Translations under genes and position numbers: made by a program | From: Syntrophomonadaceae bacterium | GTDB taxonomy: Bacteria; Bacillota; Dethiobacteria; DTU022 | Reading direction: 5' to 3' | NCBI GenBank assembly: GCA_003553305.1 | Contig: PWEB01000209.1 | Location: forward strand, 1 to 6,013 | DNA length: 6,013 nucleotides | The notes under the pieces: model-generated | Seen by the model: the letters and a program-made list of their open reading frames with translations, nothing else | Database searches by the model: none | Told to the model about the DNA's origin: nothing | Part shown: positions 1-4,842 of the stretch, piece after piece | Numbering within the stretch: the first letter of the stretch is position 1 | Layout of the letters: the number at the start of each line of letters is the position of its first letter

Positions 1-445
1 AGCGGTTGCAGTAATTACGGGCAATGGTCTGGACTACTTGTTTAGAAGTTTTTTCGGCAAAAGGGAAGTAGTGGACATATTGTTCGTAAAGGGTGTGAAA
101 AGTAAATAATAAGGGTAATTTATAGCGTCGTGCTGCCCTGGCACCCAGTCTGCCCAGCAGGAAAGGGGAATGGGTGTGAATGACATCCAATCCGATCTTT
201 TTTATAGTCGAACCCAGCTGCGCTGATATTGGCACGGGTAGTGAGAACTCAGGCATAGTTGGCCATGGTACCGAAATGAAACGAAAGACCCCTTGTTCTT
301 TTTGGGGATTTAAAAGAGGGTAGTCGGGCCCGAAAATATAGATCTCGTGACCCCGCTCGCTGAATTCCCGGGAAAAAAGCTCTATTGATCTAACTACTCC
401 ACTGGTGTAAGGTCGAAAACTGTCTGTAAAAATTCCAATTTTCAT
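1..445 (-). CDS. Family 4 glycosyltransferase, N-terminal part (runs off the left edge)
   Basis: About 148 N-terminal residues of a GT-B fold glycosyltransferase are present; the C-terminal nucleotide-sugar-binding half is outside the window. The start is ATG at 443-445 with an excellent AAGGAGG site at 455-461. The protein begins MKIGIFTDSFRPYTSGVVRS, the usual GT4 opening with the glycine-containing loop after the first beta strand. Further on come a DVIHTHSP segment and FTFHTLYEQYVHY. The latter closely resembles the HTxYExYVHY segment I recall from Gram-positive 1,2-diacylglycerol 3-alpha-glucosyltransferases, so a membrane-associated enzyme that glucosylates diacylglycerol to make glycolipid is a reasonable guess. 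Other GT4 acceptors, such as polysaccharides or phosphatidylinositol, cannot be excluded from this half. It lies 20 nt after the CapA-like gene and is probably the third gene of that operon. The family is clear; the substrate is inference. Confidence 0.9.
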   Translation of the reverse strand, partial: MKIGIFTDSFRPYTSGVVRSIELFSREFSERGHEIYIFGPDYPLLNPQKEQGVFRFISVPWPTMPEFSLPVPISAQLGSTIKKIGLDVIHTHSPFLLGRLGARAARRYKLPLLFTFHTLYEQYVHYFPFAEKTSKQVVQTIARNYCNR

Positions 446-465
446 TAATTGCTTCCTCCTTACTG

Positions 466-1824
466 TTAATCACTGTATGCTTGATGATAAAGCTTTTCAG
501 CAATATCCAGCGCCCTGGCCTTATCTTCAGGATGGCCGTATTTTTCGACAACTTCTGCATTGTTTTGATACCATGTTTGCAGTTCTTCCACCTTAGTTTC
601 GCTAAGGCGGTAATCTTCCGGTGATTCATTAAAAACATCAGAAAGAGGGAGGATGCGGTGACGCCAATCGCGGTGGACCCAGGTTATTTCATAATCAACA
701 CCACTAATCCAGGCCTCGCCTGTTTCCATATTCTTTGTTAAATCCACATCCAGTAAAAGGCCATATTCAACATAAGGAGTGGGGTTATGAGGGTAGTGCT
801 GATTAGAAATAAAATTACCAAAAGAATAAACGGCTAATGCCGCCCTTTCTTTACCGTTCTCGTCCTCATTGAAAAACCATTCAATGGGCTGAATAGTATG
901 GGGGTGGCTGCCCATAATTAAATCCGCTCCGGCCTCAGCCATTTCAGCAGCAACCTCCCGCAGGCGCTGGGGTTGAGGTTCTGAAACATACATCTCTCCC
1001 CAGTGGGGGAAAACAGCAACTAAGTCGGCGCCATTGGCCCGGGCGGTTTCAATATCTTCGATAAGCGAGGTTATATCGTTAAAATCAGGGGCCAGGTTAA
1101 CACAATATTCATGACCCTCGGGAACTGGTATGCCATTTAATCCATAAGTATAGGCGATAAATGCAATTTCCAGGCCATCACGCTCAATAATAAGTGGGTT
1201 GTTGCGCTCTTCCGGACTTTTATAGGCACCAAAAGTCTTGATTCCTAAACTGCGGACATGAGAGAGAGTTTCCATTAAACCATCGTAACCCCGGTCAAGA
1301 GTATGATTATTAGCGATGGTGAAGGCATCAAAGCCCGCTTCAGCAAGGGCTTCTGAAAGTTCCTGAGGAGCATTGAACAACGGGTAACCGGAATAACCTG
1401 TATATCCCCAGAAAGACAGGTCTGGGCCCGCTTGCGAGGTTTCAAGATCTCCAACTGCGATGTCAGCATCCTGTAGATAAGGGGTAATGATTTCAAAGCT
1501 GGGTGTAAAATCGTATTGATCTTCACCGATTTTAGCCTGCTGAATTTGGGGGATGTGGGCAGTAATGTCCCCGGCAACAAGCATGCTGACCGTGGCAAAT
1601 TCCGGTTCCGGATCTTCTTCTGTTTCCGGATCGGTCTCTTCTATAGTCTCTTCAGTAGTCTCTTCTTCAGATCTTTGGCTGCCAGTTTCATGATTGCCTG
1701 TGACTTGAGCAATTAAGCCGTCTAATAAAGCATCCGGAGGATAGGTATCTCCTGTTTTCATCCCGAAAGAAAAAAACAAGGCAGTTAATCCTAAGGTCAA
1801 GCATATGAAGTAAATGCGGCGCAC
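466..1824 (-). CDS. Exported CapA-family (poly-gamma-glutamate synthesis type) metallophosphatase-fold protein
   Basis: This 452-residue protein starts at GTG 1822-1824, with GGTGA at 1831-1835 and GAGG just upstream as ribosome binding site. Residues 1-21 form a basic then hydrophobic segment (MRRIYFICLTLGLTALFFSF) that should act as signal peptide or membrane anchor; no lipobox is seen. Residues 52-75 are an extremely acidic Glu/Thr/Pro spacer. The PGA_cap / metallophosphatase-like domain follows from about 78 to 345. Its motifs in order are AGD (84-86), GDLET (125-129), ANNHTLDRG (171-179), HWG (274-276), GSHPHT (305-310) and YSFGNF (333-338); the Asp, Asn and His residues are the expected metal ligands. 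The family is named for Bacillus CapA/PgsA, needed for poly-gamma-glutamate capsule, but most members outside pgs operons have no proven activity. No capB or capC partner is visible here, so capsule synthesis is not implied. A C-terminal tail of about 100 residues follows the domain. Confidence 0.92.
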   Translation of the reverse strand: MRRIYFICLTLGLTALFFSFGMKTGDTYPPDALLDGLIAQVTGNHETGSQRSEEETTEETIEETDPETEEDPEPEFATVSMLVAGDITAHIPQIQQAKIGEDQYDFTPSFEIITPYLQDADIAVGDLETSQAGPDLSFWGYTGYSGYPLFNAPQELSEALAEAGFDAFTIANNHTLDRGYDGLMETLSHVRSLGIKTFGAYKSPEERNNPLIIERDGLEIAFIAYTYGLNGIPVPEGHEYCVNLAPDFNDITSLIEDIETARANGADLVAVFPHWGEMYVSEPQPQRLREVAAEMAEAGADLIMGSHPHTIQPIEWFFNEDENGKERAALAVYSFGNFISNQHYPHNPTPYVEYGLLLDVDLTKNMETGEAWISGVDYEITWVHRDWRHRILPLSDVFNESPEDYRLSETKVEELQTWYQNNAEVVEKYGHPEDKARALDIAEKLYHQAYSD

Positions 1825-1858
1825 TGTTGTTCACCATCCTCAATAATTATCTCATCCA

Positions 1859-1867
1859 ATTATAACA
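1859..1867 (-). promoter_or_regulatory. Candidate internal promoter (extended -10) before the CapA-like gene
   Basis: On the minus strand the 53-nt gap between the two exported-protein genes contains TGTTATAAT, a perfect extended -10 (TGnTATAAT). At 17-nt spacing the -35 position reads GTGGGA, a poor match, so activity would depend on the extended -10. Transcription would begin near 1852 and give a leader of about 28 nt. It could allow the CapA-like gene and glycosyltransferase to be expressed separately. AT-rich gaps yield such matches by chance, hence the modest confidence. Confidence 0.4.
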
Positions 1868-1877
1868 CAGGTTTTTT

Positions 1878-2807
1878 TTATTCCCACCCGGCAAACCATT
1901 CCAGGGCAGCATAAAGCCAGGGCCATTTTGCACCTTCCCGGCCATCCAGGTTAAAATCCTGATCTTGTGCGGTATAACCTCCAATTTCGGGATGGGGCCC
2001 CAATAAGAGATATTTACCATCACCGCTGGAACCGGCAATCACAGCCGGCTCCTGATTTGTTTCATAACGGGCCAGAACAACTATTGAGTCTTCTTCGTAA
2101 GAATCGAAATAAGGTCCGTCAAAATAGTACATATTTATTTCAGTGTTAAAACCCCGGTTAGCAGGATGTTCAGCTTCAAGGATCATGGTTCCAATTTCGC
2201 CCCAGGCAATCTGCCCGTACAGTGGACCGGTTGCTTTACCGTCAAATAAGCGGAGCGGGTATGCGTAGTCTGTGCCATCCCAGCGCAGAATATCAGCTGC
2301 GTAGTAAGCTCCGGCGCAGCTGCCAACAAAAGAACCGCCTTCTTTTACAAAGTCAATGATTTTAGAATGATCGGCAATATAGTTCTTATATTCTGCGGCA
2401 AAACCGCCCGGAAACCAGAGCAAATCGAAATGATCTTTTAAATCGAGGTTAACTGCATCTTCTTCATCAAAAACTTTCCACTCGATTGCGTATGCATCGA
2501 GAAAATTTTTAATTGCTTCCACGCTTTCATACCAACTGCCCTGACCGTTATAAATACCGATAGAGGGTATTTCCGGTATCAGAGCAGGGTCTTCTTCCAG
2601 TTCAGCATCTTCAAATATTTCTTCCTCTATTTCTCCATCTGAATCTTCATCATTGTTATTTTCACCATTTTGGTCGATTGCTTTTTTATTTTCCGGGGCC
2701 TGCTCAAGGTCTTCATTAAATGTATTATTTTGACAGGAGAAGAAGAGAAGGGAGGAGGAGGTGATCAGAAAAAGGATGATCGCAATTGATATGAATTTAT
2801 TTCGCAA
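1878..2807 (-). CDS. Exported (probable lipoprotein) BPL_N / class I glutamine-amidotransferase-like protein
   Basis: This is a 309-residue protein. The start is TTG at 2805-2807, chosen because GGAGGT lies 9 nt upstream (2817-2822); the nearby ATG at 2813-2815 is out of frame. Residues 1-24 are a basic then hydrophobic export signal followed by Cys25 in LLFFSC. This looks like a lipoprotein signal, although Phe at -3 and -2 is unusual for a lipobox. Residues 26-80 are a hydrophilic, Asn/Asp/Glu-rich spacer. The domain from about 82 matches the BPL_N family, which resembles the N-terminal domain of eukaryotic biotin-protein ligase and has a class I amidotransferase fold. Visible features are IGIYNGQGSW (83-92), WFPGG (131-135), the nucleophile elbow GSCAGAYYAAD with Cys164 (162-172), and GPHPE with His272 and Glu274. 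These complete a possible Cys-His-Glu triad. No substrate is established. It is first of three same-strand genes, 53 nt before the CapA-like gene. Confidence 0.88.
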   Translation of the reverse strand: MRNKFISIAIILFLITSSSLLFFSCQNNTFNEDLEQAPENKKAIDQNGENNNDEDSDGEIEEEIFEDAELEEDPALIPEIPSIGIYNGQGSWYESVEAIKNFLDAYAIEWKVFDEEDAVNLDLKDHFDLLWFPGGFAAEYKNYIADHSKIIDFVKEGGSFVGSCAGAYYAADILRWDGTDYAYPLRLFDGKATGPLYGQIAWGEIGTMILEAEHPANRGFNTEINMYYFDGPYFDSYEEDSIVVLARYETNQEPAVIAGSSGDGKYLLLGPHPEIGGYTAQDQDFNLDGREGAKWPWLYAALEWFAGWE

Positions 2808-2816
2808 GTTGACATT

Positions 2817-2822
2817 ACCTCC
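2817..2822 (-). promoter_or_regulatory. Ribosome binding site fixing a TTG start
   Basis: Minus-strand GGAGGT lies 9 nt before the TTG codon at 2805-2807. No in-frame ATG occurs near the export signal, so this site decides the start of the BPL_N-domain protein. Confidence 0.8.
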
Positions 2823-2864
2823 GCATGAGCATTGGTTTGTTTACCCATAAATGGTCTTGCATTT

Positions 2865-2873
2865 ATTATACCA
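2865..2873 (-). promoter_or_regulatory. Promoter of the three-gene leftward operon (extended -10)
   Basis: Minus strand TGGTATAAT is a perfect extended -10 (TGnTATAAT). The -35 region at standard spacing is weak, and a TTGACT lies too far upstream (25-nt gap) to pair with it conventionally. The expected transcript start is about 2858, leaving a leader of about 50 nt before the TTG start. It is the only strong promoter-like sequence ahead of the exported-protein genes. Confidence 0.6.
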
Positions 2874-2961
2874 AGAAAGATAAAAATTAAACAGTAGTCA
2901 AGAATTACAAACGAACATATAAATGGTTTTGAACGGCTTTTAGCGAAGTCCTGAAAAAAGC

Positions 2962-2985
2962 AGATCCAGGTATAGATCCAGGTAT
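2962..2985. repeat. Perfect 12-bp tandem duplication (two copies)
   Basis: AGATCCAGGTAT occurs twice back to back, at 2962-2973 and 2974-2985, with no mismatch. With only two copies it is most simply a small slippage duplication in non-coding sequence. Confidence 0.9.
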
Positions 2986-3071
2986 TATGTGCTTAAGATA
3001 AGACACGAAGTGAAGTGATGATTCTTAAAATGCGCTTTGTCCAGGTAAGAAGTAATAGTGATAGCTGCTTA

Positions 3072-3090
3072 AGAGCTGCTGAGAAGCTCT
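3072..3090. repeat. Short inverted repeat (6-bp stem, 7-nt loop)
   Basis: AGAGCT at 3072-3077 is the exact reverse complement of AGCTCT at 3085-3090. No T-tract follows on either strand, so it is not a standard intrinsic terminator. It may be chance. Confidence 0.35.
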
Positions 3091-3126
3091 GAGAGGCCCT
3101 TAAAAAGACAAAGGCATACATTAACA

Positions 3127-3243
3127 TTAAACTATGTTTTTCAGGGCACACAAAGCCTTAAAATCTCTGGGTGCGTCTAAGCACAGTCGGTTCAGGTTGG
3201 TTTCTGCGAGGTCTTTAAATATAGATTGAAATGCTTTTTGGTT
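3127..3243 (-). pseudogene. Possible coding remnant, 38 codons, unrecognised
   Basis: An open minus-strand stretch begins just after a TAA (3244-3246) and ends at TAA 3127-3129. It encodes a protein-like sequence that includes FQSIFKDLAETNLNRLCLD and RDFKALCALKNIV. The composition looks like real coding sequence: amphipathic, balanced and free of low complexity. There is no ATG, GTG or TTG near its beginning and no ribosome binding site, so it is not an intact gene. It lies just downstream of the micro-ORF at 3264-3338 in a different frame, so both could be pieces of one decayed gene. No family is recognised. Confidence 0.25.
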
Positions 3244-3263
3244 TTAAGTTTACATAAGATGTA

Positions 3264-3338
3264 TTATCGGAAGTTAATGATCCATATATATACTCTCGAA
3301 TCCTGCCCCCGCTTCTTTCCACTGGTCTCTTTTTTCAT
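3264..3338 (-). CDS. 24-codon ORF overlapping the recombinase stop (ATGA)
   Basis: ATG at 3336-3338 overlaps the TGA of the recombinase gene (3335-3337) in the classic ATGA arrangement of translational coupling. GGAGGG at 3346-3351 lies 7 nt upstream, inside the recombinase's last codons. The reading frame encodes MKKETSGKKR, then a short segment ending VYIWIINFR, and stops at 3264-3266. The start signals are better than those of the recombinase itself. It is either a genuine very small basic protein or, more likely, the surviving front end of a gene that once followed the recombinase and then decayed. No function is assigned. Confidence 0.4.
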   Translation of the reverse strand: MKKETSGKKRGQDSRVYIWIINFR

Positions 3339-4330
3339 ATGTTTACCCTCCAGTGTTTTAAGATGAGCTCAAAAGATGTGCCGCATTTAGGGCAGTTCTC
3401 CTGGTAACGCAGAATATAATTACAGCGGCTGCATTTCAATGGTGGTATTTTTTTTCTGTCTGGCTGCTTTTCAGTTTCCAGAGCTATCCACGGTTTACCC
3501 GGTTTAATGTTATTGTAGGCTAACCACTCAGTATTTAGACTTAATTGTTCTTGTCTTTCTGGACCCGTATCATTTGCTATTTCACTTACCTTTCCCTTGT
3601 CTTGTTCCTGGTTTTGCCTCCATCCTTCTTTCGTTTCTTTAGATTCACCTATTTCATTTGCTTTACCCCGCTGCTGACTGCCGCTTAACTGGTAACGATC
3701 GTTCGCCTGATAGTTTTTCTGATGGTTCTTATTTTTCTGAGCATCTCTTGAATCCATTTCTACAGGAATACCGCTGCGGACTCCGCCCTCGATACCATAA
3801 TATGGATTATTTAATTCTTCAAAGAGATGTTTAACATAAGCCTGGGTTGCTGAAACATCACGATGGCCAAGCGCTTTTTGAAGCAGTTCAAGATTTTTTG
3901 TTTCCTGCATCAGGTTGACTGCAAAGGTATAGCGTAATAAATGCGGGTACACATCTTTATCGATTCCGGCTTTACGGGCCATCCGTTTAACCATTTCTCT
4001 TAAGTAGCGATCTTGAAGTTGATTTCCATTTAGGGTTGTAAAAAGGTATGCCTTGCCAGCAGGTTTTACGTCGAGCCATTTTTTTAGCAAATCTAAATCA
4101 GCCTTCTCAAGCCATAAGGTGCGTCCGCTGGCTGCCCCGCTTTCATTAACTAAAATTTTGCCAGCTTCCCAGTCCAGATCACTATCTAAAAGATTGATTA
4201 CTTCGCTTACCCGCAGACCGGCTTTTAGCATTAAATTTATAATACAGAGATTGCGCAATCCTGTCGGTGCTTTAGGGTTGGGCTGCCTTAAAATTGAATG
4301 CTGTTCATAATTATTTAATGCTGATGGCAA
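3335..4330 (-). CDS. Tyrosine-recombinase-like protein: catalytic domain with C-terminal zinc ribbon, no N-terminal DNA-binding domain
   Basis: Residues 1-175 match the catalytic domain of phage-integrase/Xer tyrosine recombinases. Seen are Arg40 in AGLRVSEV, the HxxR box as His130-Leu-Leu-Arg133 in HLLRYTFA, His156 in LGHRDVSATQAY, and the nucleophile Tyr165. The His156-Tyr165 spacing of 9 matches XerD. Where relatives carry the beta-hairpin lysine (GKG-type motif), this protein reads VNESGAASGRT with no lysine. The N-terminal SAM-like core-binding domain found in most integrases is absent. A polar Gln/Asn/Lys/Glu-rich linker (about 184-290) leads to a zinc ribbon, Cys300-x2-Cys303 and Cys313-x2-Cys316. 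The start is uncertain: TTG at 4328-4330 has no visible ribosome binding site, and an in-frame TGA at 4352-4354 blocks extension. It may be a 5'-truncated relic, a non-catalytic DNA-binding protein, or a partner-dependent recombinase. Confidence 0.75.
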   Translation of the reverse strand: MPSALNNYEQHSILRQPNPKAPTGLRNLCIINLMLKAGLRVSEVINLLDSDLDWEAGKILVNESGAASGRTLWLEKADLDLLKKWLDVKPAGKAYLFTTLNGNQLQDRYLREMVKRMARKAGIDKDVYPHLLRYTFAVNLMQETKNLELLQKALGHRDVSATQAYVKHLFEELNNPYYGIEGGVRSGIPVEMDSRDAQKNKNHQKNYQANDRYQLSGSQQRGKANEIGESKETKEGWRQNQEQDKGKVSEIANDTGPERQEQLSLNTEWLAYNNIKPGKPWIALETEKQPDRKKIPPLKCSRCNYILRYQENCPKCGTSFELILKHWRVNI

Positions 4331-4423
4331 TCTTTGGCGGGTAATTATTAGTCACCACCCATCTGGAACCTTTTAATTCTAATGATGCAGTGGATAGAAA
4401 ACGAATTACGGAATTATATCTAT

Positions 4424-4452
4424 ATTCTGAAGGATCGCAGGCCCCTTGTCAA
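4424..4452 (-). promoter_or_regulatory. Leftward promoter facing the recombinase gene
   Basis: On the minus strand TTGACA (4447-4452, perfect -35) is followed after exactly 17 nt by CAGAAT (4424-4429, four of six -10 positions). Transcription would start near 4417 and give a leader of about 87 nt. An overlapping TATAAT at 4412-4417 is a better -10 but lacks a -35 at the right spacing. Confidence 0.5.
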
Positions 4453-4459
4453 GCAAAAA

Positions 4460-4501
4460 CGGTATGTTATTCGATACCGAAAACTTATTCGGAAAACTTA
4501 T
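4460..4501. repeat. Nested inverted and direct repeats between the divergent promoters (candidate operator)
   Basis: CGGTAT (4460-4465) and ATACCG (4474-4479) form a perfect 6-bp inverted repeat with an 8-nt spacer. CCGAA (4477-4481) and TTCGG (4488-4492) form a second inverted repeat that shares bases with the first. GAAAACTTAT occurs at 4479-4488 and again at 4492-4501, a direct repeat with 13-bp period. The cluster lies between the leftward -35 at 4447-4452 and the rightward -35 at 4514-4519, where an operator or activator site would be expected. I do not recognise the binding protein; a recombination-site role is also possible. Confidence 0.45.
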
Positions 4502-4513
4502 CTGTTATTTTAC

Positions 4514-4542
4514 TTGACAACGCATACAATTTTAGATAAGCT
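4514..4542 (+). promoter_or_regulatory. Promoter of the leuA T-box transcript
   Basis: A perfect -35 TTGACA at 4514-4519 is followed after 17 nt by TAAGCT at 4537-4542, a weak -10. The implied start near 4549 lies just ahead of the first T-box elements, which supports this choice. An alternative pairs TACAAT (4525-4530, five of six) with a weak CTGTTA at 4502-4507 and would start about 12 nt earlier. Confidence 0.55.
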
Positions 4543-4570
4543 ATTGCTTAGTTAAATAGATAAAGGCTAT

Positions 4571-4804
4571 GATCGGAACCAGTAACAGGCGGATTCATTT
4601 GCAGAGAGCCGCAGTGAGGTGAAATGCGGTAATGATAAGGTTTGTGAACTCATCCGTAAGCTTCCAACCGAAATTGCGTTCAAATAAGCAAAAATAGGAT
4701 TGGCCGGGTTCTCCCGTTATAGTAATGAGTAGGTGGTAGTAGTTATGCCATCAAGAAGAGTGGTAACTCGAAAACAACTTTCGTCTCTTGGCGGAGGTTT
4801 TTTT
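4571..4804 (+). promoter_or_regulatory. T-box riboswitch, leucine-specific (specifier CUC), controlling leuA
   Basis: T-box landmarks occur in the correct order. The AGTAA element is at 4581-4585. The base of Stem I pairs CGGAT (4590-4594) with ATCCG (4652-4656). The AGAGAG bulge is at 4603-4608. A distal helix pairs CCGCA (4609-4613) with TGCGG (4625-4629) around a loop containing GGTGAAA. The specifier loop reads GTGAACTCATCC, placing codon CTC (Leu) at 4649-4651. A hairpin CGGG-TTCT-CCCG (4705-4716) probably corresponds to Stem III. The T-box AAGAGTGGTAACTCG follows (4756-4770), with TGG at 4761-4763 to pair with the uncharged tRNA acceptor end. The antiterminator pairs AAGAG (4756-4760) with CTCTT (4785-4789) and CGAAA (4769-4773) with TTTCG (4779-4783). 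By the known mechanism, uncharged tRNA-Leu with anticodon GAG stabilises the antiterminator and permits read-through into leuA; charged tRNA allows termination. Confidence 0.93.
4776..4804 (+). terminator. Regulated intrinsic terminator of the leuA T-box
   Basis: AACTTTCGTC (4776-4785) pairs with GGCGGAGGTT (4790-4799) around a TCTT loop, with some G-U pairs. The T-run continues to 4804. The 5' arm contains bases that the antiterminator needs (4779-4783 and 4785), so the two structures exclude each other, as expected for a T-box switch. Confidence 0.8.
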
Positions 4805-4842
4805 ATTATAAGATTATAAATTAGATTGCATTGGAGGAGATC

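Larger units (their letters stand above)
2874..3263. other. Gene-poor, apparently degenerate stretch
   Basis: No intact gene was found on either strand between the operon promoter and the end of the 24-codon micro-ORF. Stops are frequent in every frame, but short coding-like pieces occur, the best being 3127-3243 on the minus strand. A perfect 12-bp tandem repeat lies at 2962-2985 and a 6-bp inverted repeat at 3072-3090. No convincing terminator, tRNA or known riboswitch was seen. The appearance fits decayed remnants of one or more genes. Confidence 0.5.

Noticed and set aside
390..638. 82-codon minus-strand ORF across the CapA-like/glycosyltransferase junction
   Set aside because: It overlaps the end of the CapA-like gene and the start of the glycosyltransferase in another frame, and the product is Lys/Asn-rich with no family resemblance. 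It is a shadow.
1275..1716. ORFs of 107 codons (minus, 1275-1598) and 66 codons (plus, 1516-1716)
   Set aside because: Both lie inside the clearly coding CapA-like gene in other frames and have no ribosome binding site or recognisable domain.
1865..1882. T-run as a plus-strand terminator
   Set aside because: No stem precedes it and no plus-strand gene ends here; on the minus strand it is an A-run at a stop codon.
2874..3263. CRISPR array, tRNA or insertion-sequence ends
   Set aside because: There is only one two-copy tandem repeat, with no spaced repeats, no cloverleaf and no paired terminal inverted repeats with target duplication.
4053..4310. 85-codon plus-strand ORF
   Set aside because: It is antisense to the recombinase catalytic domain, whose motifs make the minus-strand frame the real one.
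4314..4446. Open minus-strand frame just upstream of the recombinase that might encode its missing N-terminal domain after a frameshift
   Set aside because: The stretch (ending in AISIK) lacks a start codon and shows no resemblance to an integrase core-binding domain, and it overlaps the promoter region.
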